A stretch of DNA of 24,369 bases from an uncultured Succinatimonas sp. (GCF_905203285.1 NZ_CAJKVK010000023.1:1-24369); one strand, 5' to 3'; numbered from the stretch's first letter, positions 7,151 to 15,590 are shown. The notes: generated by a model from the letters alone, not told the origin. Program-made: numbers and translations.

Positions 7151-8728
7151 CTACTTAAGGTTATCAACGGCGCATTTCTCGATAGCAATACCTGCCTTAT
7201 AGCGCTCCATGAAAGCTTCAAAGCCTTTGACGTCATCAGCCGTAGGAGCGATAGTAGAACCTTCAGCGCCTTTAAATACTTTATCATCAAGGTACTGAGG
7301 TAAAGTCAAACCGCCCTTGTTAACGACAAAAGCCGCCAAAATAGCGATACCCCAGGCACCGCCTTCCCCAGCTGTTTCCATTACGGAAACAGGTGCATTC
7401 ATGGCATCAGCCATGATCTTCTGACCTACGCCCTTGGTCTTGAACAATCCACCGTGACCTAACAATTTATCAATAGCCACATTCTCTTCATCAAGAATGT
7501 TCATACCAATCTTGATAGCGCCCAATGTGGTGTAAAGATGGGTACGCATGAAGTTTGCAAGACTGAATTTACTGTCAGGTGTGCGTACAAATAAAGGACG
7601 TCCTTCTTCAAGACCCGTAATAAACTCACCAGAGAAATAACCGTATGAAAGCAACCCGCTGCAATCGGCATCTCCTTCCAATGCCTTATTGTATAAAAGT
7701 CCGTACAAGGCATTAGCATCCATATTAAGGCCTGCGGCCTTGGCGAACTCACCAAAAAGTCCTACCCATGCGTTCAAGTCTGAGGTGCAGTTATTGGCGT
7801 GAACCATGGCGACGGGAGATCCGTCGGGAGTCGTGACCATATCAATTTCACGATGCAGCTTCGATAATGCTCTTTCCAAAACCACCATCGCAAAAATAGA
7901 AGTTCCTGCTGATACGTTACCGGTGCGCTTGGCACAGGAATTGGTAGCCACCATACCGGTCCCTGCATCGCCTTCAGGTGCGCACATCGGGATACCTGCC
8001 TTTAAAGTTCCGGTAGGATCCAAAAGTTTGGCGCCTTCTTCAGTTAAGCATCCTGCATCATCACCTGCGCACAAGACTTTAGGCATCAAATCCTTGACGT
8101 GCTTCCACTTGAAATTATACGGAGCTACGAGTTCATCAAACTGCTCAAGGAAACGATCAACAAAATCGAACTTGTCAGAATCAATCGGGAACATACCGGC
8201 AGCATCACCGATACCTAAAACTCTTTTTCCGGTAAGCTTCCAATGAATATATCCTGACAAGGTGCAAAAGTAATCCAAATCGTTTACGTGCTCTTCTTTA
8301 TCAAGAATGCACTGATAAAGATGAGAAATACTCCAACGCTCAGGAATATTGAATTGGAACAAATCGGTAAGCTTACCTGATGCGTCACGGGCTTCGGTAT
8401 TTCGCCAGGTTCTAAACGGAACCATGAGCTCGCCTTCTTTATTAAATGCCATATATCCGTGCATCATGGCACTTACGCCGAAAGCTCCTACATGAGTAAG
8501 GGCAACCCCGAATTTTTCCTTAACGTCGGCACATAAATTTTTATAGCAATCCTGAAGACCTGTCCAAACATCATCAAGATGATAAGTCCAAATTCCGTTC
8601 TCAAGACGATTCTCCCAGGCATGATCTCCTGATGCTATAGGCTTATGATTTTCATCAATAAGCACGGCTTTAATACGGGTAGAACCGAGTTCAATACCTA
8701 AATAAGTTTTATCTAAATTAATTGCCAT
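7151..8728 (-). CDS. FGGY-family carbohydrate kinase, ribulokinase/xylulokinase-like
   Basis: A 525-residue sugar kinase with the two-domain FGGY/actin-like fold. The N-terminal phosphate loop is LGIELGSTRIKAVLID. The second nucleotide loop is GNVSAGTSIFAMVV, and the adenosine-site region is GHGGLFKTKGVGQK followed by ETAGEGGAWGIA. It closely resembles a kinase group that, from memory, sits beside L-arabinose isomerase genes in clostridia, so L-ribulose is a reasonable substrate guess. No isomerase or epimerase gene is in this window. AGAGG precedes the ATG at 8728; a GTG two codons upstream is less well placed. It is the last gene of the transporter operon, separated from the permease gene by a strong hairpin that may lower its expression. 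Confidence 0.92.
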   Translation of the reverse strand: MAINLDKTYLGIELGSTRIKAVLIDENHKPIASGDHAWENRLENGIWTYHLDDVWTGLQDCYKNLCADVKEKFGVALTHVGAFGVSAMMHGYMAFNKEGELMVPFRTWRNTEARDASGKLTDLFQFNIPERWSISHLYQCILDKEEHVNDLDYFCTLSGYIHWKLTGKRVLGIGDAAGMFPIDSDKFDFVDRFLEQFDELVAPYNFKWKHVKDLMPKVLCAGDDAGCLTEEGAKLLDPTGTLKAGIPMCAPEGDAGTGMVATNSCAKRTGNVSAGTSIFAMVVLERALSKLHREIDMVTTPDGSPVAMVHANNCTSDLNAWVGLFGEFAKAAGLNMDANALYGLLYNKALEGDADCSGLLSYGYFSGEFITGLEEGRPLFVRTPDSKFSLANFMRTHLYTTLGAIKIGMNILDEENVAIDKLLGHGGLFKTKGVGQKIMADAMNAPVSVMETAGEGGAWGIAILAAFVVNKGGLTLPQYLDDKVFKGAEGSTIAPTADDVKGFEAFMERYKAGIAIEKCAVDNLK

Positions 8729-8740
8729 AAGCACCTCTGA

Positions 8741-8768
8741 AAAACGCCTGATTTGTATCAGGCGTTTT
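8741..8768 (-). terminator. Strong intercistronic hairpin before the kinase gene
   Basis: AAAACGCCTGAT (8741-8752) and ATCAGGCGTTTT (8757-8768) form a perfect 12-bp stem with a 4-nt loop. In the minus-strand transcript the stem ends in a run of five U. It lies between the last permease gene and the kinase gene, just upstream of the kinase ribosome binding site. A partial terminator or attenuator setting the transporter-to-kinase ratio is likely. Confidence 0.7.
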
Positions 8769-8777
8769 GATTAAGAA

Positions 8778-9803
8778 CTACTTTTTCTGCTTATCGTTGC
8801 CTTTTTCGGCACTTAAGTTCATAAGCTTATTCTTATGTTCGTTAACGATAGCCTGCATTACGATAAAGAGGCAAAGCAAAATACCGACCACAATCTTGGT
8901 CCACCAGGCAGACAACGTGCCTTGGAAAGAGATAATGGTCAAGATCGTGCCTTGGATCATAACGCCTAACACGGTACCGGGAATAAATCCGACGCCGCCC
9001 ATCAACTGTGTGCCGCCGATAACTGATGAGGCAATTGCGTCCATTTCCATACCAAGACCATGTAAAGTATAGCCCGAAAGCATGATCCAAGAATATGTAA
9101 TACCTCCCAAAGCCGAACAAAAGCCTGAAATAATATAGACTTTCATGCGGATAGCATCTACGCGCAAGCCCATCAATCTTGAAGACTGCTCATTGCCGCC
9201 TACGGCATATACGGATCGGCCGAATGATGTGTAGCGCAGCACAATGGTAGCAATCACAACTACGATCAGAGCGATAATTGCACCTAATGACAAGAAGCAA
9301 TCTCCGATTTCAAGCGACATAAAGGCCAAATCGCCATACTCGACATTGTCGATAGGAACGCTGTCACGGGAAATCATCGCGGTAAGACCGCGGCATAAAA
9401 ACATCGTGCCCAAGGTAACGATAAAAGGCTGAAGTTTAAAGAAAGTAATGAAAAAGCCGTTTATGGTTCCTACGACAACACCGATGAATAAAGCAATCAA
9501 CATGCAGACATACGGACTTAAAGAGGTATCACGCATGAGATATGCCAAAGTCATGCAGCACAAAGAAACTACTGCTCCTACGGACAAATCGATACCGCCG
9601 CCGCCTGACAAAATCGTGAAGGTAACGCCGACAGTCACGATAATAAGCGGGGCATTATCAATAAAGAGGTTTAAAAATACCTGCGGACTGAAAAAGCCCT
9701 CAAAAGATATCGATCCGATACCGAACAGGATAATAAACAAAAGGCCCGTTACGTAGAAAGAAAAACGCGGCGAAGCAACAAGATTACTAAAGAAACTACG
9801 CAT
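8778..9803 (-). CDS. Sugar ABC transporter permease, YjfF-like
   Basis: A 341-residue inner-membrane permease of the BPD_transp_2 (RbsC/YjfF) family with about eight to ten membrane helices. Family landmarks are ILSGGGGIDLSVGAVVSL, PFIVTLGTMFLCRGLTAMIS, and GMEMDAIASSVIGGTQLMGGVG, the last being the loop that contacts the ATPase. With the neighbouring permease it probably forms a heterodimeric channel, as YtfT and YjfF do. Its start overlaps the end of the preceding permease gene by 8 bp, and an AAGGAGG precedes the ATG. The C-terminus is basic and cytoplasmic. Confidence 0.93.
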   Translation of the reverse strand: MRSFFSNLVASPRFSFYVTGLLFIILFGIGSISFEGFFSPQVFLNLFIDNAPLIIVTVGVTFTILSGGGGIDLSVGAVVSLCCMTLAYLMRDTSLSPYVCMLIALFIGVVVGTINGFFITFFKLQPFIVTLGTMFLCRGLTAMISRDSVPIDNVEYGDLAFMSLEIGDCFLSLGAIIALIVVVIATIVLRYTSFGRSVYAVGGNEQSSRLMGLRVDAIRMKVYIISGFCSALGGITYSWIMLSGYTLHGLGMEMDAIASSVIGGTQLMGGVGFIPGTVLGVMIQGTILTIISFQGTLSAWWTKIVVGILLCLFIVMQAIVNEHKNKLMNLSAEKGNDKQKK

Positions 9804-10848
9804 TTGAAGCCTCCTTATTGCTTACAGCCTCGGCTCTTTTAAGCTTCCACTTGCGGAACATTTCCTTAAATTTCTCTGACTGAATGGTAATGATAAGTAA
9901 AATAACGATAGCTTTGATTGCCGGCAGACGGTCTGAAGAAACGCCCACTGCATACATGGTCGTAGTCAGAGTCTGAATGGTAATGGCACCGATAATGGTA
10001 CCGCCGATATAGTAACGGCCGCCGACCATCAAGGTACCGCCTAAGGTTACGGCCAAGATGGCATCCATTTCCATATTAAGACCGGCATTATTGGCATCTG
10101 CTGCTCGAATCAAAGAACCTTCTATAAGACCTGCAGTACCTGCACAAAATCCCGAGAAAATGTACACGGCAAAAAGTACTGCGGTAACTTTAATGCCTGC
10201 ATAACGTGATGCCGTCTGATTAATACCTACGGACTGAATCATAAGTCCAAGCGAAGTTTTTCTATCCAGCACGATTACTAAGATAACCATCGCAAGAGCA
10301 ATCAGCATCGCGGTAGGAAGCATCACACCCGGAATATTTCCGCCGATGTAGCTAAAAGGCTTATAGTAAACGGTAATGATCTGACCGTCGGTAATTAACT
10401 GAGCTATACCGCGACCTGCCGTCATCAAAATCAAAGTGGCAACCATTGCCTGAATCTTGAATTTGGCAACCAAAGTACCGTTCCATATTCCCGAAACAAT
10501 GCCGGCGCACAAAGCAGCTATTATCGCGACGATAAACGGATGCTGCGGAACACCGCTGATATCACCGCCTAACATATAACAGCATACTGCAGCGGAAATC
10601 GCGACTACGGCACCGACTGAAATATCAATACCGCCGGTGGCAATAACGAAAGTCATACCCAAAGACAGAATGATGAGCGAGCTGGCACGGTACAAAATAT
10701 CAATCGGACGACCGTACAGATTGCCGTTTTCCATCATCTGAATCGAGAAAAAGTCTTCAACGAATACGGCGTTGAATAAAAGCAGCAAGGCAAGAGCCGT
10801 AAGAGGCAACGCCATGGAGCTTTTGCTGAATTTTTTAATTATTTCCAT
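9796..10848 (-). CDS. Sugar ABC transporter permease, YtfT-like
   Basis: A 350-residue permease of the RbsC/YtfT family, the partner of the YjfF-like protein. Landmarks include FVIATGGIDISVGAVVAIS, KIQAMVATLILMTAGRGIAQLI, and NMEMDAILAVTLGGTLMVGGR. I set the start at ATG 10848 (MEIIKKFSKSSM): GGAG lies 7-8 bp upstream, and the start overlaps the ATPase stop by 14 bp, implying translational coupling. An upstream ATG at 10899 would lie inside the ATPase gene without a binding site. The family exports nothing; it imports monosaccharides using a periplasmic binding protein. Confidence 0.93.
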   Translation of the reverse strand: MEIIKKFSKSSMALPLTALALLLLFNAVFVEDFFSIQMMENGNLYGRPIDILYRASSLIILSLGMTFVIATGGIDISVGAVVAISAAVCCYMLGGDISGVPQHPFIVAIIAALCAGIVSGIWNGTLVAKFKIQAMVATLILMTAGRGIAQLITDGQIITVYYKPFSYIGGNIPGVMLPTAMLIALAMVILVIVLDRKTSLGLMIQSVGINQTASRYAGIKVTAVLFAVYIFSGFCAGTAGLIEGSLIRAADANNAGLNMEMDAILAVTLGGTLMVGGRYYIGGTIIGAITIQTLTTTMYAVGVSSDRLPAIKAIVILLIITIQSEKFKEMFRKWKLKRAEAVSNKEASNA

Positions 10849-12367
10849 GATAATCTCCGGCAATAGCCTGCATGATATGAGCCGTAGAAATTTCATCACC
10901 GTTTAACTCAGTGATTTTTTCATGGTCGCGAATGATAAGAACGCGCGAACAAGTTCTGACCATTTCTCCCATCTCGCCTGAAATAAATATCACCGACATA
11001 CCTTTTTCTTTGGCAAGCCGCACTGATAAAGCTTCAATTTCAGTCTTGGTACCGACGTCAATACCGCGGGTAGGCTCATCGAGAATTAATAAATTAGGCT
11101 CGGTAGCAAGCCATCTGGCGATAATTACCTTCTGCTGATTGCCGCCTGAGAGATTTTTAATAAGCTGCTCGCGATCAGATACTTTTATACGCAAAAGATC
11201 GATGTAATAATCGGCAAGCTCATTCTGCTTTTTACGCGGCATATGCTTGAACATTCCGTCTTTGGCCTGCATTGCCAAAATAATATTCTCGCGTACCGAC
11301 AAGTCACCGATAATTCCTTGAACTTTTCGATCTTCAGGACAAAAAGCAATACGGTTTTTCATCTGATCCATAGGGCTTTTTACCGATACCTGCACACCAT
11401 CGACTTTTATAGTGCCCTCGGCAATCGGCATAATGCCGAAAATCGTTTCGGCTATTTCTGAACGTCCTGAACCGAGCAAACCGCCAAGGCCCACGACTTC
11501 ACCCTTTTTAATCGACATGGATAAGTCTTTAACTTTTCCGGGAACGGTAACATGATCAAACTCAATTACGTTCTCGTCTTTAGGTACGGACTTATCAACA
11601 TTGCTTTCGATCTGATCTTCTTTTATTTCCTTGCCCATCATCTTGGAAATAAGTTCAATGCGGGGAAGATCTTTAATTTCATACTCACCTACATATGAGC
11701 CGTCTCTTAATACCGTAATACGATCGCAGATAGTATAAATTTGCTCTAAGAAGTGAGAAATAAAGATAATTGAAATACCCATGCCCTTTAATTTGCGCAT
11801 AATGGCAAAAAGGCGTTCCACTTCATTATCCGATAATGATGAAGTCGGCTCATCTAAAATCAAAATACGGCATTTGGTATCGATTGCTCGAGCTATAGCA
11901 ATCATCTGCTGCATGGCAACCGGATAGAAATTCAATACGCGGTTTACATCTATATCAATGCCAAGTTCATTATGCAGCAGTTTTTTAGCTTTAGAGGACA
12001 TAGTAGCCCAGTCGATTTGACCGAACTTTCCGCGCGGCTCTCGTCCGATGTAAATATTTTCGGCTACGGTTAAATTAGCGCACAGATTAACTTCCTGATA
12101 TACGGTAGAAATACCTAACTTCTGACTTTCAAGCGGGGTTTTGGGCTCTATTATGTTTCCGTTAAATTCAATTTGTCCGTTAGTTTTATGATAAACGCCG
12201 GTCAATACTTTAATCAATGTCGATTTTCCGGCTCCGTTTTCACCCATAAGAGAGTGAATCTCACCGCGTTTTAAATTAAATTCAACATTTTTTAGAGCTT
12301 TTACTCCGGGGAAGAACATATCGATGTTCTTCATATGAAGGATATAATCGCCTTCATTTGCGGCCAT
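10835..12367 (-). CDS. Sugar ABC transporter ATPase, two fused domains (YtfR-like)
   Basis: A 510-residue tandem ATPase of the RbsA/MglA/YtfR class that powers sugar uptake. Domain 1 has Walker A GENGAGKST (residues 42-50) and Walker B LILDEPTSSLSD. Domain 2 has a degenerate Walker A (GLLGSGRSE), signature LSGGNQQK and Walker B LLILDEPTRGID. Such asymmetry is normal for the class. The start at 12367 has a strong GGGGAGG binding site; a reading from 12427 would run through the hairpin after the binding-protein gene. It follows the binding-protein gene by 96 bp and overlaps the next permease gene. Confidence 0.94.
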   Translation of the reverse strand: MAANEGDYILHMKNIDMFFPGVKALKNVEFNLKRGEIHSLMGENGAGKSTLIKVLTGVYHKTNGQIEFNGNIIEPKTPLESQKLGISTVYQEVNLCANLTVAENIYIGREPRGKFGQIDWATMSSKAKKLLHNELGIDIDVNRVLNFYPVAMQQMIAIARAIDTKCRILILDEPTSSLSDNEVERLFAIMRKLKGMGISIIFISHFLEQIYTICDRITVLRDGSYVGEYEIKDLPRIELISKMMGKEIKEDQIESNVDKSVPKDENVIEFDHVTVPGKVKDLSMSIKKGEVVGLGGLLGSGRSEIAETIFGIMPIAEGTIKVDGVQVSVKSPMDQMKNRIAFCPEDRKVQGIIGDLSVRENIILAMQAKDGMFKHMPRKKQNELADYYIDLLRIKVSDREQLIKNLSGGNQQKVIIARWLATEPNLLILDEPTRGIDVGTKTEIEALSVRLAKEKGMSVIFISGEMGEMVRTCSRVLIIRDHEKITELNGDEISTAHIMQAIAGDYHGNN

Positions 12368-12410
12368 GAGAACCTCCCCTAAACATATAATTTTTATATT
12401 GTCTTTAATA

Positions 12411-12448
12411 GAAAAAAATGTCCACACACAAATTCCCTGCGGTGGACA
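12411..12448 (-). terminator. Hairpin with U-tract after the binding-protein gene
   Basis: On the minus strand TGTCCAC (12448-12442) pairs with GTGGACA (12425-12419) over a 16-nt loop, followed by a run of seven T. It lies between the binding-protein and ATPase genes. Such leaky terminators or 3'-end stabilisers commonly keep periplasmic binding proteins in excess over membrane components. Confidence 0.65.
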
Positions 12449-12463
12449 CTCTTTTATGTGAAA

Positions 12464-13456
12464 TTAATACTGGCGAGTAGCAAAGGCTTCTTTTGCATTG
12501 GTGGTATCAAATACGCCTTCGTCAACGTATACGCTCTTCTCAACCGGCTCGCCCTTTAAAATCTTCTTGGCGGTAGTAAAGAAGAGATCGCCCTGCAGCG
12601 GGTTGCACTCAACGGTAGCATTTGCCTTGCCGTCAATCATAGCCTGGAACATGCCCTTAACGGCATCGCAGCCTACGATAACGATATCTTTTGAAGGCTT
12701 GAGACCTGCAGCTTCAATAGCCTGAATAGCACCTAAAGCCATATCATCATTCTGAGAGAACAGAATATCAATATCATCACGATAAGACTTCAAGAAAGAC
12801 TCCATAACTTCCTGGCCCTTGGCACGAGTGAAATCACCGGTCTGAGAAGCTAAGATATTGTATCTGCCTTTATTCGGGCTCTCGTTTAATGCATCGTCAA
12901 AGCCGTGAGAACGTCCGGTAGCTGCTGAAGCACCTACGGTACCCTCAAGAATTACGATATTAAGCTTATCGCCGCCGTTACGCGGTTTTAAATTGTTCTG
13001 GGTTACGTAATTGTCGATCCAATCGAAAGCTTTGCGGCCCTCGGCATAAGAATCGGTACCGATCTTAGCTACATATAAGGAATCATCGGAAACAGTCAAA
13101 TCACGGTCCATAATCATTACCGGGATCTTGGCGCGCTTGGCTTCACGCAAAATATTATCCCAACCGGTAGCAACGATAGGAACGAAACCGATCAAATCAA
13201 CTTTCTGGGCAATGAAAGTACGAATTGCCTTAATCTGGTTTTCCTGCTTTTGCTGAGCGTCAGAGAACTTTAAGTCAATGTTGTGCTTAACAGCTGCTGC
13301 TTTAACGTCGTTAGTGTTAGCAGTACGCCACTCGGACTCTGCACCGATCTGAGAAAAGCCGATAGTGTACTCCGGCTCTGCAGCCTGAGCGAACATTGAA
13401 GTAGTAGCTAATGCAGCACCTAAAGCCACAGCCATAAAAGTCTTAGAAATTCTCAT
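12464..13456 (-). CDS. Periplasmic sugar-binding protein, YtfQ-like
   Basis: A 330-residue Peripla_BP_4 type lipid-free binding protein. The first 25 residues are a signal peptide with a likely cut at AQA/AEP. The mature start, YTIGFSQIGAESEWRTANT, and the segments QQKQENQIKAIRTFIAQ, VPIVATGWDNILREAK, MIMDRDL, LEGTVGASAATGR and QNDDMALGAIQAIEAAGLKP match E. coli YtfQ, which binds galactofuranose. Relatives also take L-arabinofuranose or other pentoses, so the ligand is uncertain. The ATG has a well-placed GAGGAGT. It is the first gene of the five-gene transport/kinase operon. Confidence 0.93.
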   Translation of the reverse strand: MRISKTFMAVALGAALATTSMFAQAAEPEYTIGFSQIGAESEWRTANTNDVKAAAVKHNIDLKFSDAQQKQENQIKAIRTFIAQKVDLIGFVPIVATGWDNILREAKRAKIPVMIMDRDLTVSDDSLYVAKIGTDSYAEGRKAFDWIDNYVTQNNLKPRNGGDKLNIVILEGTVGASAATGRSHGFDDALNESPNKGRYNILASQTGDFTRAKGQEVMESFLKSYRDDIDILFSQNDDMALGAIQAIEAAGLKPSKDIVIVGCDAVKGMFQAMIDGKANATVECNPLQGDLFFTTAKKILKGEPVEKSVYVDEGVFDTTNAKEAFATRQY

Positions 13457-13481
13457 AATTACTCCTCACTGTTTCAAGCAA

Positions 13482-13500
13482 AAACGCTTAACAAGCGTTT
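13482..13500. promoter_or_regulatory. Paired LacI/GalR-type operator cores 5' of the binding-protein gene
   Basis: AAACGCTT-AAC-AAGCGTTT is a perfect 8-bp inverted repeat with a 3-bp spacer, 26 bp from the ATG of the binding-protein gene. Each arm itself matches the LacI/GalR/PurR core AANCGNTT, with centres 11 bp apart, one helical turn. In RNA it would also be a hairpin followed by five U, so an attenuator is an alternative. Confidence 0.5.
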
Positions 13501-13608
13501 ACGTAACATTGAATTTATTACCAGATAAAATAATTAAAAAGCGGTAAAACCTTTTTTTGTGATATTTATCCGTAAATACTTCATAAATATTGATGAAAAT
13601 AAGAACTA

Positions 13609-13636
13609 TGTCAAAGTTTTACAACAAACTTTGACA
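13609..13636. promoter_or_regulatory. 11-bp inverted repeat carrying a perfect -35 box
   Basis: TGTCAAAGTTT (13609-13619) and AAACTTTGACA (13626-13636) are perfect inverted arms around a 6-nt spacer. The minus-strand reading of the left arm starts with TTGACA, an exact -35 for transcription toward the binding-protein gene, although the -10 about 17-18 bp on (AATATT/ATATTT) is poor. It may be an operator overlapping the promoter or, in RNA, a hairpin after the tonB transcript. Confidence 0.4.
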
Positions 13637-13756
13637 AATTGCGCCCAACCTTGTACCCAAAAACCAAAACAATAAATAACCCATTGATTTTAAATTAATA
13701 AGTTACAACAATCCCTCATAATTAAAGCTTGTAAACAATATATTTTCCGCAATTTA

Positions 13757-13770
13757 CGAAAACGTTTTCG
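13757..13770. promoter_or_regulatory. LacI-family-like palindrome
   Basis: CGAAAACGTTTTCG is a perfect 14-bp palindrome with a central CG and the AANCGNTT core typical of LacI/GalR/PurR operators. It lies about 300 bp upstream of the binding-protein gene, just after the tonB stop, and could act as a distal operator for looping with the site at 13482-13500. Zero spacer makes an RNA hairpin unlikely. The rest of 13457-13785 is AT-rich and non-coding. Confidence 0.5.
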
Positions 13771-13785
13771 AAAAACAGTTAATTT

Positions 13786-14574
13786 TTACTCAATGAGCTT
13801 AAAACTGACCGGAACTTTTACGTTAAAATCACCGCCCTGTGCGCCGGTATTAAAACCGACAAGCTTTGCTCCAAGACGTTTACAGGCAGAATCAAGAACG
13901 ACCTGTCCGCTTGTTTGTGTTACGGTTGCACCGGTTACTACTCCGCTTGAATTTACTTTAAAACTTATCTCGCACTTACCTTCAATGCCCTGCCTTCTGG
14001 CTCTTGACGGATATTCTTTTAAGCTTGACACTCGTGACAGCAATGAAGAAAAAGCATTTTTATAAATCCCGGCAGATCTTGCCGCTGCCGATTGTGCTTT
14101 TGCAGAGCCTTGCAAAGAGCCTTTTTTATTACCGCTGCCGCTTTTATCGGCGGCTATGGTCTTAGGTAAATCTGTTGAAGATCTTTTTACGGATTTTTTC
14201 TTTTTAACGACCGTCTTTTTCTTTTGAGGAGAAGTTGTTACCTCTTTTTTGCGAGGCTCAGACTTTACGATCTCAGGTGCAGGTTTTATAGCCTCCTTTA
14301 CTACAGGAGTGAGATCTTTAACTTCCTTTACTTCTTTAACTTCTTCTACCTGTTCTTCCTCAAGCGACTTTTCTTTTGGTCCTCCGTCAGGATCTCCTAA
14401 AACAGCCGGCGCAGTCTCCTGCTCTATGGATAAAATTTGCACTTCTACCGTTTCTTCAACCTGTTTCGATTCACTTACTCCCGAATAGATAAAAGCTCCG
14501 GCACAAAAAACTCCCAATAGCGCTACAGTTATCAGACTTGCAAGTTTATCCGCTGTTGCTTGTAAATTATCCAT
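13786..14574 (-). CDS. tonB: TonB energy transducer
   Basis: A 262-residue TonB. It has a short cytoplasmic N-terminus, one membrane anchor (about residues 12-32), a long periplasmic linker, and a C-terminal TonB domain (about 172-262). The linker is rich in Glu, Val and Lys (repeats of EVKEVK, then PRKKEVTTSPQKKK and VVKKKK) instead of the classical Pro-rich spacer. The C-domain has the YP motif at 188-189 (EYPSRARRQGIEGKCEISF) and SGVVTGATVTQTSG, which engage receptor TonB boxes. Two cysteines (about 201 and 231) could form a disulfide. It is the last gene of the ten-gene haem operon, 5 bp after exbD, and probably serves the receptor encoded in the same operon. Confidence 0.92.
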   Translation of the reverse strand: MDNLQATADKLASLITVALLGVFCAGAFIYSGVSESKQVEETVEVQILSIEQETAPAVLGDPDGGPKEKSLEEEQVEEVKEVKEVKDLTPVVKEAIKPAPEIVKSEPRKKEVTTSPQKKKTVVKKKKSVKRSSTDLPKTIAADKSGSGNKKGSLQGSAKAQSAAARSAGIYKNAFSSLLSRVSSLKEYPSRARRQGIEGKCEISFKVNSSGVVTGATVTQTSGQVVLDSACKRLGAKLVGFNTGAQGGDFNVKVPVSFKLIE

Positions 14575-14579
14575 TTACA

Positions 14580-14972
14580 TCACTCTTTTTTGGTCGTAAT
14601 CGAAAATCTGCCGTCACGCTTAATTTTTGCTACATCAACCACGTCAACAAAAGACTGAAACGGTGTCTGCATATCAGCGTAAATATTAAGTGCTTTTTCA
14701 GGCTCTGAATCCAAAATCAGCTTAAGCTCTTCTTTATCAATAATTCGATTGTCATACACGATAGAGCCGTCTTTATGCAGAGCGACGACTAAAAAATCCT
14801 GTTTTTTAACCGCCTGCCCGGCTTCCGAGCTCGGCAGCGCCACCTCTAAAATCGGTTTGGCAAAGCTCATTGTCAGAATAAAGAAAATGACGAGCATAAA
14901 AATAACGTCAATAAGCGGTGTTAAATCAATATGCGCATCATCTCCGAAATTAAAATCGCTAAATTGTTTCAT
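14580..14972 (-). CDS. exbD: ExbD biopolymer transport protein
   Basis: A 130-residue ExbD/TolR family protein with one N-terminal membrane helix, FMLVIFFILTMSF, preceded by DLTPLIDVI. Asp22 in this stretch corresponds to the proton-path Asp25 of E. coli ExbD. The rest is a periplasmic domain. With ExbB it forms the proton-driven motor that energises TonB. It lies 3 bp after exbB and 5 bp before tonB. Confidence 0.93.
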   Translation of the reverse strand: MKQFSDFNFGDDAHIDLTPLIDVIFMLVIFFILTMSFAKPILEVALPSSEAGQAVKKQDFLVVALHKDGSIVYDNRIIDKEELKLILDSEPEKALNIYADMQTPFQSFVDVVDVAKIKRDGRFSITTKKE

Positions 14973-14975
14973 GTA

Positions 14976-15587
14976 CTATTCCTTTTCTTTTCTCTCGTGC
15001 ACCTTTTTGGTAATTACAATCGCACGATATGAATGTTCAATGGCTTCAATCTGAAAAGTACGCATTCTCAAAGACAGAAAGTAATAAATAACCATGGTAG
15101 GAATAGCCACGGTAAGCCCCATTACAGTAGTAATAAGTGCCTGCCAAATACCGCGTGCCAAAACTTCAGGATTTTGCGCAGCTGCCGCGGATACGGCATC
15201 AAAAACCATCAGCATACCGCTTACCGTACCCAAGAGTCCGAGCAAAGGCGAAATCACCGTTATCATTTTTAAAATAGACAAACCGTTAATCGCCGTTTTA
15301 AAATTTCGGTTAAATAAATAAGCGACTTCGGCACGAATGTCATCAGAATGGGATGCATGCGTCTGCACTATATCTTTTATGATCCGCAAAAACGGATTGC
15401 TGCCCTCATAATCGCGCAGACATCTCTCATCCCCGCGCTGCACGTCTAAAAAACGCTGTTTAAACTCACGCCAGGACAAAGCGGTATAAATTAAACTGCG
15501 GGCACAAATAAAAACCGCTGCGATACCGATTATAACTATGGCTACGCCGCACGGGCCGATAAGTCCGTATATAGTTTCAAGATCCAT
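14976..15587 (-). CDS. exbB: ExbB/TolQ-family proton channel
   Basis: A 203-residue MotA/TolQ/ExbB family membrane protein with three helices (about residues 12-33, 104-130 and 145-172). The conserved region ISPLLGLLGTVSGMLMVFDAV forms helix 2, and GLTVAIPTMVIYYF forms helix 3; the Thr residues in these helices line the proton path in relatives. The large cytoplasmic loop between helices 1 and 2 and a basic tail (TKKVHERKEKE) are usual. It follows the flavodoxin gene by 3 bp. ExbB is preferred over TolQ because tonB, not tolA, follows. Confidence 0.92.
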   Translation of the reverse strand: MDLETIYGLIGPCGVAIVIIGIAAVFICARSLIYTALSWREFKQRFLDVQRGDERCLRDYEGSNPFLRIIKDIVQTHASHSDDIRAEVAYLFNRNFKTAINGLSILKMITVISPLLGLLGTVSGMLMVFDAVSAAAAQNPEVLARGIWQALITTVMGLTVAIPTMVIYYFLSLRMRTFQIEAIEHSYRAIVITKKVHERKEKE

Positions 15588-15590
15588 CTG

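Noticed and set aside
7806..8246. Plus-strand 146-codon open frame inside the kinase gene
   Set aside because: It is antisense to a clear FGGY kinase, has no family features, and has Ser/Pro-rich composition typical of shadow frames.
9448..9756. Plus-strand open frames antisense to the permease genes (also 8767-9072)
   Set aside because: They mirror conserved permease helices in the opposite strand and show no motifs or start signals.
13558..13573. Possible CRP site (TGTGA-N6-TCCGT) upstream of the sugar-binding protein gene
   Set aside because: Only one half-site is good; the second matches 2 of 5. It is too weak to list as a feature.
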